64,000 nt of DNA from Woodsholea maritima DSM 17123 (GCF_000382325.1 NZ_KB908057.1:426783-490782), one strand, 5' to 3'; counted from the stretch's first letter, positions 16,548 to 25,378 are shown. The notes: generated by a model from the sequence alone, not told the origin. Numbers and translations: made by a program.

Positions 16548-18182
16548 TTAGCGCTGGGGGTAGGGGTGCAGGGTTAGCCGGGTGATGTCACCGCGTGAAT
16601 AATTAAACCCGACGCCTTCCCCACAGGAAGGGCCGAGCTGCATTTCTATGGCATCCCCGCCATCGCGGCTATGATCGACGACGAACACCACAGTTTCATC
16701 CGGCGCGGCGCTTAAGAGGTTGGCGTTATCGGCAAAAATCACCTGACCATGGCGCAGAAAGGCAAAGCTGGGCTCGCTATAGCTCGACACAATGGTGCGT
16801 CCTTCAGCGTTACACATATCATTGAGCGCCTGATCGGCTTGGCGCGATAAATCAAGATCATGCAAATGCGGTACGGCAAGGGTGCGAAAGGCGATATGCC
16901 AGCTTAAGCCCGTCACCAAAGCCGCCAGGACAATAAACCTTGCTTTGGGGTGGAGGGCGCTGAACAGACATACAAGGCTGGTGAGGGTCAGCAGGGCGAA
17001 GGCCAGGCCTGTCCAAACCCAATCGCCACTAAATTGGTTCTGCCCCACGATCAGAGCTGTCAGGAAAAGCCCGGCCCCAAGGATGAAGAGCACCGTCCCG
17101 ATAGCTTTGACCCATATGGGCGTTTCGCGCCAATGGGCAAGTCCCCATCCGGCAATTAGCGCCAATCCGGGATAGGCGGGCAGGGCATAGTGAGCAAGCT
17201 TGGTCGGAAGAAATTCAAACACGACAAGACCCGGCACGCTGACACTGATCAAGATCAGGGCGGCTTTGAAGGCCTCGTTTTGGTCTTTGATGGCGCGCCA
17301 TAGCCTGTAAAAGCCTGCTGGCAGCGCTAGAGTGGCCGGGAAAAACAAAAGGATGAGCAACAGGCTATGGGTGCCGGGCCATCCGCCATGGCCTTCATGA
17401 CCAGAGACGACTTTAGGGCCGAGATCCTGGCCCAAGGCTTCGCGCAAAAAACCACCCTGCGTGGCGATCTGGATCGAAATCAGCCAGGGGAGAATAATCG
17501 CCAAGCCTAAAACCGGCCCCGGCCAATAGAAAAAGGGGATCAACCAGCGCCATTGGCGGGTTGATCCAAGCAGAGCCAGTCCTGAGAGGATCACGATCAG
17601 GGGCGTGACAGGGCCTTTGATCAATGCCCCAGCGCCCAATGCGCCCCAGGTCACGATGGCCCAGATTCTGGCCTTTTGGGGGGCGTCTGCATGGAGATAA
17701 ACCCGTGTCAGGCCCAGTAAAGCCAGGGTGGTAAAGCCCACCATCAAGGCATCGGTTTTGGCGATCCCGCCTTCAGCGCCGGCCAGAACACTCACCGCCA
17801 ACAGGCTGGCCCCGATGGCGCTGGCATGGCGGCCCAACCAAGGTGCCCCGAGATAAAAGGCGCTTAAAACCATTAAGATCAGTCCCGCGACAGAGGGCAA
17901 ACGATAGGCCCAGATCTGACGCGCTTCAGGTGAAGACAGGGCCTTCACACTCAAAACTTGCGCCCAATGAATGCCCACGGGTTTTTTATGGCGTGCCGTA
18001 TCAAGAAAAGAGATGCGGATAAAATCCCCGCTTTCCATCATTTGTGCGCTGGCTTGGGCGAAGCGGGCCTCATCGCGGTCTAGAACAGGCAGGGTGAATA
18101 CCCCTAAAAGGGCAATCAGGCTGGCCAAGGCGGCAAGAACCCAAGGTAAATGACGTGAGGCAATATGTTGAAAAACAGCCAT
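16548..18182 (-). CDS. GT39/ArnT-like polyprenyl-phosphate-sugar glycosyltransferase
   Basis: 544 residues with about 11-12 hydrophobic segments. The first periplasmic loop carries the catalytic LDRDEARFAQASAQMMESGD stretch (about 32-51) typical of dolichyl-P-mannose protein mannosyltransferases and ArnT. A soluble C-terminal domain of about 100 residues follows. It should transfer a sugar from an undecaprenyl-phosphate carrier to lipid A, a protein or a glycan in the periplasm. The divergent gene at 18308 encodes the cytoplasmic GT2 enzyme class that makes such carriers, so the two plausibly act in sequence. Confidence 0.85.
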   Translation of the reverse strand: MAVFQHIASRHLPWVLAALASLIALLGVFTLPVLDRDEARFAQASAQMMESGDFIRISFLDTARHKKPVGIHWAQVLSVKALSSPEARQIWAYRLPSVAGLILMVLSAFYLGAPWLGRHASAIGASLLAVSVLAGAEGGIAKTDALMVGFTTLALLGLTRVYLHADAPQKARIWAIVTWGALGAGALIKGPVTPLIVILSGLALLGSTRQWRWLIPFFYWPGPVLGLAIILPWLISIQIATQGGFLREALGQDLGPKVVSGHEGHGGWPGTHSLLLILLFFPATLALPAGFYRLWRAIKDQNEAFKAALILISVSVPGLVVFEFLPTKLAHYALPAYPGLALIAGWGLAHWRETPIWVKAIGTVLFILGAGLFLTALIVGQNQFSGDWVWTGLAFALLTLTSLVCLFSALHPKARFIVLAALVTGLSWHIAFRTLAVPHLHDLDLSRQADQALNDMCNAEGRTIVSSYSEPSFAFLRHGQVIFADNANLLSAAPDETVVFVVDHSRDGGDAIEMQLGPSCGEGVGFNYSRGDITRLTLHPYPQR

Positions 18183-18307
18183 GAGGCGTTTTGACCTTAA
18201 TTTGGCGCGATTTCTGCAAAAAATACGGACGTTCTACGGTGAACCAGCTATGTAGCGCGTGCAAGCCAACTCGCAATGAAATCTTTTAAGTACTATTGAG
18301 CGTGATC

Positions 18308-19045
18308 ATGTCCTTGATGTCTCCTGCCATTTCTGTCGTTGTCCCGGTTTATAACGAAGCGGGCAATGCCGCAGCTTTGGCCCGCGAAATTGGTGAAGCA
18401 TTATCTGGGCGCGATTTCGAAGTGATCTTTGTCAACGATTGTTCAACGGATGCTACACTGGACGAGCTGATGGCTTTGAAAACGCGCATGCCGCAATTGC
18501 GGGTCTTGTCGCATAACCACAATGCCGGTCAGTCCCGCTCGGTGCGCACCGGGGCGTTGGCCGCGAAGGCCCCCGTGGTGTGCGTTTTAGATGGTGATGG
18601 TCAAAATCCGCCCCAAGATTTGCCCAAGCTGGTGGATCAATTGATGCGCGCCGATGCGCCAGCCGATCTCATGATGGTTGGGGGGCGCCGGGTGGGCCGC
18701 CAAGATTCTGATTGGAAGAAATTGGCCTCTCGCATTGGCAATGGCGTGCGCAAGAGCCTTCTTAATGACAATGCCGATGATACGGGCTGTGGGTTAAAAG
18801 CCTTTAAAAAAGAAGCCTATGTCCTGCTGCCTTACTTCGATCACCAGCACCGCTTCATGCCTGCCTTGATGCTGCGTGAGGGCTTTAAGGTTGAGTTCTG
18901 TGATGTGGGGCATCGGCCACGCACAGTGGGAAAATCGAAATATACTAACTTTGGACGTCTTTTCGCCTCGTTAACTGATATGCTAGGTGTAATGTGGCTC
19001 AACACCCGCGCGCGTCAAACTGGCGGGTTCGTTGAACACGACTAG
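18308..19045 (+). CDS. Polyprenyl-phosphate glycosyltransferase, family 2 (DPM/ArnC-like)
   Basis: 245 residues from the ATG at 18308; TTG and GTG starts 6-12 bases upstream are possible and no strong ribosome site decides. Motifs: VVPVYNEAGN, FVNDCSTDATLDEL, LDGDGQNPPQDLP (the DxD metal site with the QNPP that marks the polyprenyl-phosphate subfamily), and GCGLKAFKKEAY. No C-terminal membrane helices are seen, so it is the short form. It should load a sugar onto undecaprenyl phosphate for the divergently encoded GT39 enzyme. Confidence 0.88.
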   Translation: MSLMSPAISVVVPVYNEAGNAAALAREIGEALSGRDFEVIFVNDCSTDATLDELMALKTRMPQLRVLSHNHNAGQSRSVRTGALAAKAPVVCVLDGDGQNPPQDLPKLVDQLMRADAPADLMMVGGRRVGRQDSDWKKLASRIGNGVRKSLLNDNADDTGCGLKAFKKEAYVLLPYFDHQHRFMPALMLREGFKVEFCDVGHRPRTVGKSKYTNFGRLFASLTDMLGVMWLNTRARQTGGFVEHD

Positions 19046-19131
19046 AGGGGCGGGGGGCAGCGCTTTCCCGCAATTTTGAACCTAAGGCCTTTGAGCGCGT
19101 TTCAAAGGAGAGTGGGTGCGGGAGAAAATCT

Positions 19132-19722
19132 ATGGCTGACATACCACCCAGCACTGACATGGCGTCCGCGGTCCATGCCCGGCGCGGCTTATCGCAATCT
19201 GAGCGCACGACGGGGGGCGCAAACATGTTCAATCTATTTCCTAAAATGATCATTCCTGTGATCATCTATGCCATTGTCGCCTTCATGTTCGGCTTTGGCG
19301 ATAGTCATGACAATTTCACCGGCAATCTTCACACTCTGTCTGAGGGGGCTTGCGTCAGCGTGATCGATGGCGCTGAAACGGTTGTCGATTGTAAGCAAGG
19401 CGTTCTCAATTCTGGCCTGTTCTCGGTCAACATGGCCGGTGGCTCACAATGGGTCATTTCCAGCTCTGATATCTTGATCGTGCTGGGCCTGCTCTTCTTG
19501 TTTATTGAAATGCTCAAAGCGCCCAGCACCGGCAATTCCACCCTGGTCAACAATCTGTTGTCGACCATGGTATTTGTCGTTGCGCTGTTGGCCTTCGTGC
19601 TGCACCCGCTGTTTGCAACATCGACCTTCTTCATCCTGATGCTGATGACTTTGGTGGATACGATGGCCGGTTGGTTCATCACCGCTATCTCAGCACGTCG
19701 CGACTGGGGCACTGGCGCGTAA
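19132..19722 (+). CDS. Four-helix membrane protein, unknown function
   Basis: 196 residues if begun at 19132 (GGGAGA before it); an ATG at 19225, with GGGGGC before it, would give 165 residues starting right at the first membrane helix. The visible helices are at MIIPVIIYAIVAFMFGF, DILIVLGLLFLFIEML, MVFVVALLAFVLHPLF and FFILMLMTLVDTMAGWFI. Between helices 1 and 2 lies an exported loop with two Cys. The family is not recognised. It follows the GT2 gene by 86 bases and has its own terminator. Confidence 0.75.
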   Translation: MADIPPSTDMASAVHARRGLSQSERTTGGANMFNLFPKMIIPVIIYAIVAFMFGFGDSHDNFTGNLHTLSEGACVSVIDGAETVVDCKQGVLNSGLFSVNMAGGSQWVISSSDILIVLGLLFLFIEMLKAPSTGNSTLVNNLLSTMVFVVALLAFVLHPLFATSTFFILMLMTLVDTMAGWFITAISARRDWGTGA

Positions 19723-19753
19723 GCGCACCGACCCTTTAAGGCGACATAGATTA

Positions 19754-19788
19754 AAGGCCGCATCCATAAAGGGTGCGGCCTTGTTTTT
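19754..19788. terminator. Rho-independent terminator after the membrane-protein gene
   Basis: GGCCGCATCC / GGGTGCGGCC stem (one wobble) with a TTGTTTTT tail. Its left arm is preceded by TTTAA on the other strand, so it may also end the small minus-strand pair. Confidence 0.75.
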
Positions 19789-19858
19789 AGATCAAAAAGA
19801 AAAAGACGCTGAGGGCCAGCGCGCCATCAAGCATGATCATCCAGCTGCGCTTGCCCAT
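19787..19858 (-). CDS. Predicted 23-residue single-helix membrane peptide
   Basis: The frame runs from the ATG at 19858 to TAA at 19787. It reads two basic residues near the start (MGKRSW) followed by a continuous hydrophobic stretch ending in ALALSVFFFLI. The ATG overlaps the stop of the upstream minus-strand frame as TGATG, the classical form for translational coupling. It is followed by the terminator at 19754-19788. No family is recognised and the call rests on the overlap, the membrane-helix shape and the terminator. Confidence 0.45.
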   Translation of the reverse strand: MGKRSWMIMLDGALALSVFFFLI

Positions 19859-20208
19859 CAGGCCACCTTTGAGATTAAGGGGGGATGGGGGCGGGCGGGC
19901 TTGGCCGCGTCTTGATAGGTGCGCACATAGCGCTGGCGCTCATCACGGTCCGCGCGCAGACCGCGCCCTGCGCCCTGGCGGGTTAGCTGGAGATGAACGG
20001 GATGCACCCGGCCTTGAGGCAGAGCTTGACGCTGTTGTGAGGGTTCAGACGATGAAGCCAGCCCCGCAGGCTCTGGCGCGGGTAAGGCGCGGGCCTGCGG
20101 GCTGGATTGACGCTCACGCGCGACCGGCGCCACAGGGGTTACGCGCTTAGACCGCGAAGAGGCCCTGTGGGTGGTCGGGACAAGATATGTGCCGGTGCGT
20201 GTGATCAT
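19858..20208 (-). CDS. Basic, Pro/Arg/Gln-rich hypothetical protein
   Basis: 116 residues, rich in Arg, Pro, Gln, Ser and Ala, with no Cys and no predicted membrane segment; probably disordered for much of its length, with a more ordered piece RYVRTYQDAA near residue 90. ATG start at 20208 lacks a strong ribosome site. Support for a real gene comes from context: a perfect CtrA-type box lies 31 bases upstream, and its stop overlaps the start of a 23-residue hydrophobic frame. An opposite-strand frame covers part of the region but has no such signals. Function unknown. Confidence 0.5.
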   Translation of the reverse strand: MITRTGTYLVPTTHRASSRSKRVTPVAPVARERQSSPQARALPAPEPAGLASSSEPSQQRQALPQGRVHPVHLQLTRQGAGRGLRADRDERQRYVRTYQDAAKPARPHPPLISKVA

Positions 20209-20238
20209 AGCTGGTTTATCGCAAGAGCGATGCCAGCT

Positions 20239-20254
20239 TTAACCTCTCATTAAC
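20239..20254 (-). promoter_or_regulatory. CtrA-type binding box TTAA-N7-TTAAC
   Basis: TTAACCTCTCATTAAC matches the full CtrA consensus. It lies between phaR and the small minus-strand pair and is placed to regulate the latter. Confidence 0.55.
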
Positions 20255-20343
20255 CCTCTATTTTAGGGTCTTATTAAGACATGATGGCTGTGTTTATCGT
20301 TGTTTTTGGGCGCGATGCGCCATTTTGACACAAAATTCTAAGT

Positions 20344-20928
20344 TTAGGCCTTGGTGAGCTTGTCGAGCTTGGCTTGCATCGCGTCCAGCTGTGCACGCAT
20401 CGCCGCCACATCTTCACCGCCCTGGGCACTGGCATCGGGCGCACCACTTTGGCCGGTGCCCTCATGACCTTTGAAGGGGGAGAACATGCTCATGGCTTGC
20501 TCAAACATCGCCATATTGCGCTTGGTCTGTTCTTCCATCAAGGCCATGGCCGTACGCGGAGACCCCATGGCGTCTTGCATTTTGGCGCGGATGGCTTCTT
20601 GTTGCTTCATAAAGCCTTCCATGGACAACCGCAGGTAATCAGGCACAAAGGCTTGCATGGAATCGCCATAGATGCCGATCAACTGGCGCAAGAATTCCAC
20701 AGGCAGTAAATTGGCCCCCTTGGATTCTTCTTCAAAGATGATCTGGGCCAGTACGCCGCGGGTTAGATCATCACCGGATTTGGCGTCCACAACCTTGAAA
20801 TCAGTGTTGGATTTGACCAGTTCGCGCAAATGGTCCAGCGTGACATACCGGCTAGCCGATGTGTCATACAGGCGCCGGTTGGCATACTTCTTTATAATGA
20901 TGGGTGCGTTTGGATCTGTCTGGCTCAT
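20344..20928 (-). CDS. phaR: PHA synthesis repressor PhaR
   Basis: 194 residues. The N-terminal DNA-binding domain is unmistakable: IIIKKYANRRLYDTSASRYV then LDHLRELV (residues 10-36), followed by the PHB-accumulation regulatory domain with LTRGVLAQIIFEEESKG and LLPVEFLRQLIGIYG. The C-terminus is a helical region ending in a coiled coil of Lys, Leu and Ala. PhaR binds both DNA and polyhydroxybutyrate granules and represses phasin and its own gene until polymer appears. It is divergent from phaB. Confidence 0.95.
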   Translation of the reverse strand: MSQTDPNAPIIIKKYANRRLYDTSASRYVTLDHLRELVKSNTDFKVVDAKSGDDLTRGVLAQIIFEEESKGANLLPVEFLRQLIGIYGDSMQAFVPDYLRLSMEGFMKQQEAIRAKMQDAMGSPRTAMALMEEQTKRNMAMFEQAMSMFSPFKGHEGTGQSGAPDASAQGGEDVAAMRAQLDAMQAKLDKLTKA

Positions 20929-21123
20929 ACATTACTCCTCCCAGCCTATTTACTTTATTCGGCTTTGAAATTTTTTTCGCCTGTGGCGAAAGAACGGGTC
21001 GACATTGGCGCTTAACCCGTTCATTAAGTTATCGTGCAACGCGGACATTTGCTGCACCTTTTTTGGGTCAAACGCAGTGCAGCATAAACGGTCTTTTACA
21101 AACTGGACAGGGGAGAATGAAAA

Positions 21124-21849
21124 ATGGCGCGCACGGCATTAGTAACGGGGGGGACACGGGGCATTGGACGCGCGATTTGCGAGGCGCTCAAAGCCGAGGG
21201 CTATACGGTTGCGGCCAATTATGCCGGCAATGTTGAGGTTGCGACTCAATTTACAGACGAAACTGGCATTCCCTCTTATAAGTGGAGTGTGGCCGATTAT
21301 GAGGCGTGTAAAGACGGGATTGGCGAGGTCGAAGCCGCTCATGGCCCGGTTGAAATTCTGGTCAATAATGCCGGGATTACCCGCGATGCGCCCTTCCATA
21401 AGATGACCCAAATCCAGTGGCGCGAAGTGGTGGAGACCAATCTGTCGGGTCTGTTCAACATGACGCATCCTTTATGGCCGGCGATGCGTGATCGCGGCTT
21501 TGGCCGGGTCATCAATATTTCTTCGATTAATGGCCTGAAAGGCCAATTTGGCCAGGCCAATTATTCTGCCGCTAAGGCTGGGGATTTGGGCTTTACCCGC
21601 TCACTGGCCATGGAAGGTGCGCGTAAGGGTATTACGGTCAATGCGATCTGCCCGGGCTATATCGCCACGGATATGGTGATGGCCGTGCCTGAAGAGATCC
21701 GCAATCAGATCATTGCCGGTATTCCGGTGGGGCGTCTGGGTGAGACGATGGATGTCGCGCGTTGCGTAACGTTCCTGGCCAGCGATCAGGCCAGTTTTAT
21801 TACCGGTGCGACCTTGTCTGTAAACGGTGGTCAATATATGTCGGGTTAA
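21124..21849 (+). CDS. phaB: Acetoacetyl-CoA reductase (NADPH)
   Basis: 241 residues, a short-chain dehydrogenase. The cofactor motif is TGGTRGIGRAI (residues 8-18), then NNAGITRD, the catalytic Ser in ISSINGLKG, and Tyr/Lys in YSAAKAG. The PhaB-typical QFGQANYSAAKAGDLGFT stretch is present. It reduces acetoacetyl-CoA to (R)-3-hydroxybutyryl-CoA for polyhydroxybutyrate. A strong GGGGAGA ribosome site precedes the start. The usual partner phaA is not adjacent here, but phaR is, which fits the pathway. Confidence 0.95.
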   Translation: MARTALVTGGTRGIGRAICEALKAEGYTVAANYAGNVEVATQFTDETGIPSYKWSVADYEACKDGIGEVEAAHGPVEILVNNAGITRDAPFHKMTQIQWREVVETNLSGLFNMTHPLWPAMRDRGFGRVINISSINGLKGQFGQANYSAAKAGDLGFTRSLAMEGARKGITVNAICPGYIATDMVMAVPEEIRNQIIAGIPVGRLGETMDVARCVTFLASDQASFITGATLSVNGGQYMSG

Positions 21850-21871
21850 GCAGGCTTGCTGAGGTGTGATA

Positions 21872-21911
21872 AAAAGGGCACGTTAAACGCTGAGTTTGAA
21901 TATGCCCTTTT
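21872..21911 (+). terminator. Terminator after phaB
   Basis: AAAAGGGCA / TGCCCTTTT stem with a 22-base loop, ending in TTTT. Confidence 0.65.
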
Positions 21912-21953
21912 CGTGCCTCAAATCTGCCGCTTTGATTGGACATATTGCTACGT

Positions 21954-22694
21954 ATGAAAATTACACCTGTCCTCCTCTTTGTTGGTTTGATCAGCGCGAG
22001 CTATGGTTTTTCTGCACCGTCCCAGGCGCAGTTCAACCCCTTCTCGCGTCTGGTTAGTGAGCATGGCGATATGCGTGAGCCTGACGCCAGTGCGCTATGG
22101 TTTGAACGCGCCGACGGTGAGGGGCGTTTTGTCTTCGATCAATCCTACATGCCGGGCCTGATCTGGGATGAACGCGCGCAGGAAATCTGGATCGTTACCC
22201 CGCGTCGCGCCTCGGGCGGCGGGATGGTGTGGGTAACCGATACCGGCGAAGTTCGCCTGCAATTTACCCATATTGGCGGGGCGACCTATTTCCCGGAAGA
22301 TACCCCAGATGGGATTATGGTTGAAGAGGTTGGCCGGGCCCATACCCTGGCCGCTGATCCCATGGACAATGACGATTTGGGTGAAGTTGCTCAAGCGCTG
22401 GCCAATGGCTTAAGTGCTCATGTGGGCGAGGCCTTGACCCTTCGCGTTGAACCGCGCGGCAGTCTGGATAATGGTTATGTCGCCGAATGTCTGCACGTCA
22501 TTGATCATGCAGCCCATCAATTAAGCGCGGCTGATCTGGCTGATCTTGAAGCCATTGAAGTGCTTTATGATCTTGAACCCGGCGTGGTGTTTGAAGAGGG
22601 CGTTTTGCGCGTCACCATGGTGCCGGAAATGGGCTATGGCGGGCGTCCTTCGTCTGAGAAGATTGTGCGCGCCTTGCAGCGCCGCCCGATCTAA
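21954..22694 (+). CDS. Secreted protein of unknown function
   Basis: 246 residues from the ATG at 21954. A clear signal peptide (KITPVLLFVGLISASYGFSA) ends near SQAQ. The mature part has repeated short beta-like stretches (GRFVFDQSYMPGLIWD, EIWIVTPRRASGGGMVWV, VRLQFTHIGGATYFP) and ends in SEKIVRALQRRPI. The layout loosely recalls the Caulobacter-type DUF4908 proteins, but I cannot confirm that. It is a single gene between phaB and the convergent cupin gene. Probably periplasmic. Confidence 0.75.
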   Translation: MKITPVLLFVGLISASYGFSAPSQAQFNPFSRLVSEHGDMREPDASALWFERADGEGRFVFDQSYMPGLIWDERAQEIWIVTPRRASGGGMVWVTDTGEVRLQFTHIGGATYFPEDTPDGIMVEEVGRAHTLAADPMDNDDLGEVAQALANGLSAHVGEALTLRVEPRGSLDNGYVAECLHVIDHAAHQLSAADLADLEAIEVLYDLEPGVVFEEGVLRVTMVPEMGYGGRPSSEKIVRALQRRPI

Positions 22695-22716
22695 GTCGCC
22701 CTAACATCGCAAGTGT

Positions 22717-23151
22717 TTATGCGCCGGGCTGCCAGTCCTTGGCGGCCAGTTTAAAGCCAGAAAACTCAAACCCCGGTGCCACCACACAACTGACCAGTGT
22801 CCAGTCGCCCTGACTGATGGCGCTTTGCCAAACGCCTTTGGGCACAAGGCCTTGCAGGGTATGGCCCGCCGTGAGCTTGTCGCTTAGCGTTTGACGCTCC
22901 ACATTTTGACCCTCGCGATAGGTCTCAAGGCTTAAAGGTGCGCCCGCATGCCAGAGCCAAATTTCATGGGCATCGACCGTATGCCAGGTGGAGCGTTGGC
23001 CGCCCTCTAACAGGAAATAAATCATCGTGACATCGGCGCGCTGGCCCGCTTCGCCCTCGCGGCAGGTTTCGCGATACCAGCCCCCTTCGGGGTGTGCGCT
23101 AAGATCAAGCTGGGCGATCATGTCTTGAGCCGTGGTCTGAGCGGGGGTCAT
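22717..23151 (-). CDS. Cupin-fold protein, DUF985/cupin_5 family
   Basis: 144 residues. HPEGGWYRET near the start, then TMIYFLLEGGQRSTWHTVDAHEIW, then LVPKGVWQSA and CVVAPGFEFSGFKLA at the end are the family landmarks. The His residues in STWHTVDAHEIW are the likely metal ligands of the cupin barrel. The biochemical reaction is unknown for most members. It ends 22 bases from the convergent secreted-protein gene and is divergent from the orphan gene at 23402. Confidence 0.88.
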   Translation of the reverse strand: MTPAQTTAQDMIAQLDLSAHPEGGWYRETCREGEAGQRADVTMIYFLLEGGQRSTWHTVDAHEIWLWHAGAPLSLETYREGQNVERQTLSDKLTAGHTLQGLVPKGVWQSAISQGDWTLVSCVVAPGFEFSGFKLAAKDWQPGA

Positions 23152-23401
23152 TGCGCGTTCCTTCCATATTCGCCTTTTGTCTTAAAAGATGGACTACATG
23201 CGTTCAAGTTGAATGTGCGGGTGCAAAAGACCTTATTGAGGTAGAGCTAAGTTTTACAGTTTTGCGAAATGCCTCAATTTTATAAGGTATTGTTGGTGCA
23301 AACCAAGCGCATTTATTGATTAACCAAGATCAGAAACAGATTCACTTGGTTTCAATCTTTATAGCCTTTAATTGTCTTCGTGTAATTGGGTGGCGGAGTG
23401 A
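23152..23401. other. Divergent intergenic region, AT-rich
   Basis: 250 bases between the cupin gene and the orphan gene, AT-richer than the flanks. An inverted repeat ATTGAGG / CCTCAAT lies around 23236-23276. No RNA gene or open frame is supported. Confidence 0.4.
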
Positions 23402-24601
23402 ATGAAACACGAAGGTGGACGTCTCGCCCTCCTCAAAAAAGGGGGGTCTACGGCGCGGGTCATTGACCTGTGTAGCCTGGTGGAGAGCCATGGCCATCTG
23501 CCGGAATATATGATGCGGCCTATGTTCTTTGATCGCCGTCTCAACACCTCATTTCTGGTCAAACATACCTTGCGACCTTGGGAGAGGGATGAGTTTGGCG
23601 GCGCGCGACGCACCGTCACCAAGGTGATTTTTCCGATGTGCGCCCAGGATCTGGATCTGGGCGGGATGAGCGTCTTTATCGAATCGCGTACGATGGAAAA
23701 TGCGTTGATGGATTTTCTGGGTGGCAGTCCAGAATCAGAGCGCTTTCAAAGCGATCTGGAGCGCTTACGCTCGCTCTCAAAGTTGCCTTCGTTTGATCCC
23801 TATCTGCTGTATGAGCATTTCCGCCGGCGCGGGGATAAAATCGCACGGTGCTACTTTCAGGTCAGCCCAGATGTCGTCACTCAGATGTCGGAATATGTCG
23901 CCGAACAGATCGACATACTTGTGAAGGCCGCCTTCGGCGGTGCGGCGGTAAATTCGCGTGCGAAATCGCGCCGCCTGGCGGAGATTATGTTTGAAAATCA
24001 AAATTCAGAAGAATTGTCAGCTTTACGCCAAGCGCTACGTATGACCGAAGACGAATATAATGGCGGTATTTATGGCTGGAAAGGCATTCTTTATTATGCT
24101 TGGTCCGTACAGGATGCCTATACGCTTTTGTTGAATTTTCTTAAAGATGTTCGGCATATAGATATTATTGGCACCACGACGGCCGAACAAGCGTATCTCA
24201 ATAAAGTCACAGGCCGGATCATGCAGTTGTCTGGTGAACGCTGGGCGCGCCTGAAATCTGTTATTGAGAATTATAATGATCAGTTCCAGACCTTCGTGGA
24301 ACAAGGCGATCCCCTAGCTCTTAAAAACTTCCTGTTACGCGCGCCGGGTCTGTTTTTTGAGATGGGCCAGGACTTGGGCAGCCTTCAGCATGTCGCCTCT
24401 TATTGGCGGTTCTGGAAGGGTGGGCGCGGTGCGGGCCCCTTGCCAGCCTCTGAAGCGCTGGAATTAATGCCTGGTTTTGCCGCGGAGTTGGCCGTCACCC
24501 ATAGTGATATGGAAGGCATCCATGATCCGGTCATCGTTAAACCGGAAACGATTGATGGCATGAAGAGTGAGAAGTCCAAGAAAACGACGGGCACGTGGTG
24601 A
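23402..24601 (+). CDS. Orphan cytoplasmic protein, about 400 residues
   Basis: 399 residues, no signal peptide and no membrane segment. The first third has RMFFD-like charged patches and a beta-looking stretch (KVIFPMCAQDLDLGGMSVFIE). The middle is strongly helical (YVAEQIDILVKAAFGG, RAKSRRLAEIMFENQ, KGILYYAWSVQDAYTLLLNFL). The C-terminus is polar and Lys-rich. The stop touches the convergent gloB stop with no gap. I do not recognise any family. It has its own divergent promoter space and normal codon use, so it is a real gene. Confidence 0.8.
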   Translation: MKHEGGRLALLKKGGSTARVIDLCSLVESHGHLPEYMMRPMFFDRRLNTSFLVKHTLRPWERDEFGGARRTVTKVIFPMCAQDLDLGGMSVFIESRTMENALMDFLGGSPESERFQSDLERLRSLSKLPSFDPYLLYEHFRRRGDKIARCYFQVSPDVVTQMSEYVAEQIDILVKAAFGGAAVNSRAKSRRLAEIMFENQNSEELSALRQALRMTEDEYNGGIYGWKGILYYAWSVQDAYTLLLNFLKDVRHIDIIGTTTAEQAYLNKVTGRIMQLSGERWARLKSVIENYNDQFQTFVEQGDPLALKNFLLRAPGLFFEMGQDLGSLQHVASYWRFWKGGRGAGPLPASEALELMPGFAAELAVTHSDMEGIHDPVIVKPETIDGMKSEKSKKTTGTW

Positions 24602-25378
24602 TCAGTCTTTAAACGTATCCTTGCCCTTGCGCAGATGGCCGAAGACATCTCCATCGCTGAGATCGCGCGACAGATCAAGCTGGGCGCGTAAACGCTCATC
24701 ATCCCAGCGTAGAAATGGATTGGTGCGTTTTTCCCAGCCCAGGGGGAAGGGCACTGTGGGCTGGTTGAGTGCCCGCTTGGATATAATCTCACTTTGATAG
24801 GCTTTCAGCGCCTCATTGTCGGGATCGACATGGCGGGCATAGCGCGCATTCGCGGCGCTATATTCATGGGCGCAATAGATCAGGGTCTCATCAGGCAGGG
24901 CGCGTAGGCGCGCCAGACCGGCCTGCATCTGATCGGGTGTGCCTTCAAACATCCGCCCACAGCCCAGGGCAAACAAGCTATCACCGACAAAGGCCACGCC
25001 TTCATCTTTGAAATAAAAGGCGATATGGCCCTTTGTGTGCCCGCCGACATCGATAATCGCGGCCCTATGCTGGCCCAGGCTTAGCACCTGGCCGGGCGTG
25101 ATCACCTGATCAACCCCGCCGACGACGCGTACCACTTCCTCGGGCGCAAAGACTTTGGCCCCCGTCGCGCCGACCACGCCGGGATTGTCATGGGCATGAT
25201 CCCAGTGATGATGGGTGTTCCAAATCGCATCGAGATGCCAGCCGATGCGCGCCAATTCATCCAAAACCTGGCGGTCATTGGGCACGTCCAGGGCCACGGT
25301 ATAGCCGGTTTCACCACAGCGTAGAAAATAGCCGTAATTGTCCTCAAGGGCTGGGAATTGGTGGATGATTAAGGCCAT
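24602..25378 (-). CDS. gloB: Hydroxyacylglutathione hydrolase (glyoxalase II)
   Basis: 258 residues from the ATG at 25378, which begins the conserved LIIHQFPALEDNYGYFL stretch. The binuclear metal motif THHHWDHAHDN (about 54-64) identifies the metallo-beta-lactamase fold, and later ligands are in VGGHTKGHIAFY and GDSLFALGCGRMFEG. The C-terminal glyoxalase II part has CAHEYSAANARYA and NPFLRW. It hydrolyses S-lactoylglutathione to lactate and glutathione in methylglyoxal detoxification. Divergent from the methyltransferase gene, a pairing common in alphaproteobacteria. Confidence 0.94.
   Translation of the reverse strand: MALIIHQFPALEDNYGYFLRCGETGYTVALDVPNDRQVLDELARIGWHLDAIWNTHHHWDHAHDNPGVVGATGAKVFAPEEVVRVVGGVDQVITPGQVLSLGQHRAAIIDVGGHTKGHIAFYFKDEGVAFVGDSLFALGCGRMFEGTPDQMQAGLARLRALPDETLIYCAHEYSAANARYARHVDPDNEALKAYQSEIISKRALNQPTVPFPLGWEKRTNPFLRWDDERLRAQLDLSRDLSDGDVFGHLRKGKDTFKD

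Noticed and set aside
19833-20150. Plus-strand frame opposite the 116-codon minus-strand gene
   Set aside because: No start signal, Arg/Ala/Gly-rich shadow composition; the minus strand has the CtrA box and coupled overlap instead.
20995-21045. Second CtrA box near phaB (TTAACCCGTTCATTAA)
   Set aside because: The half-sites are 8 bases apart, not 7, so the consensus spacing is not met.
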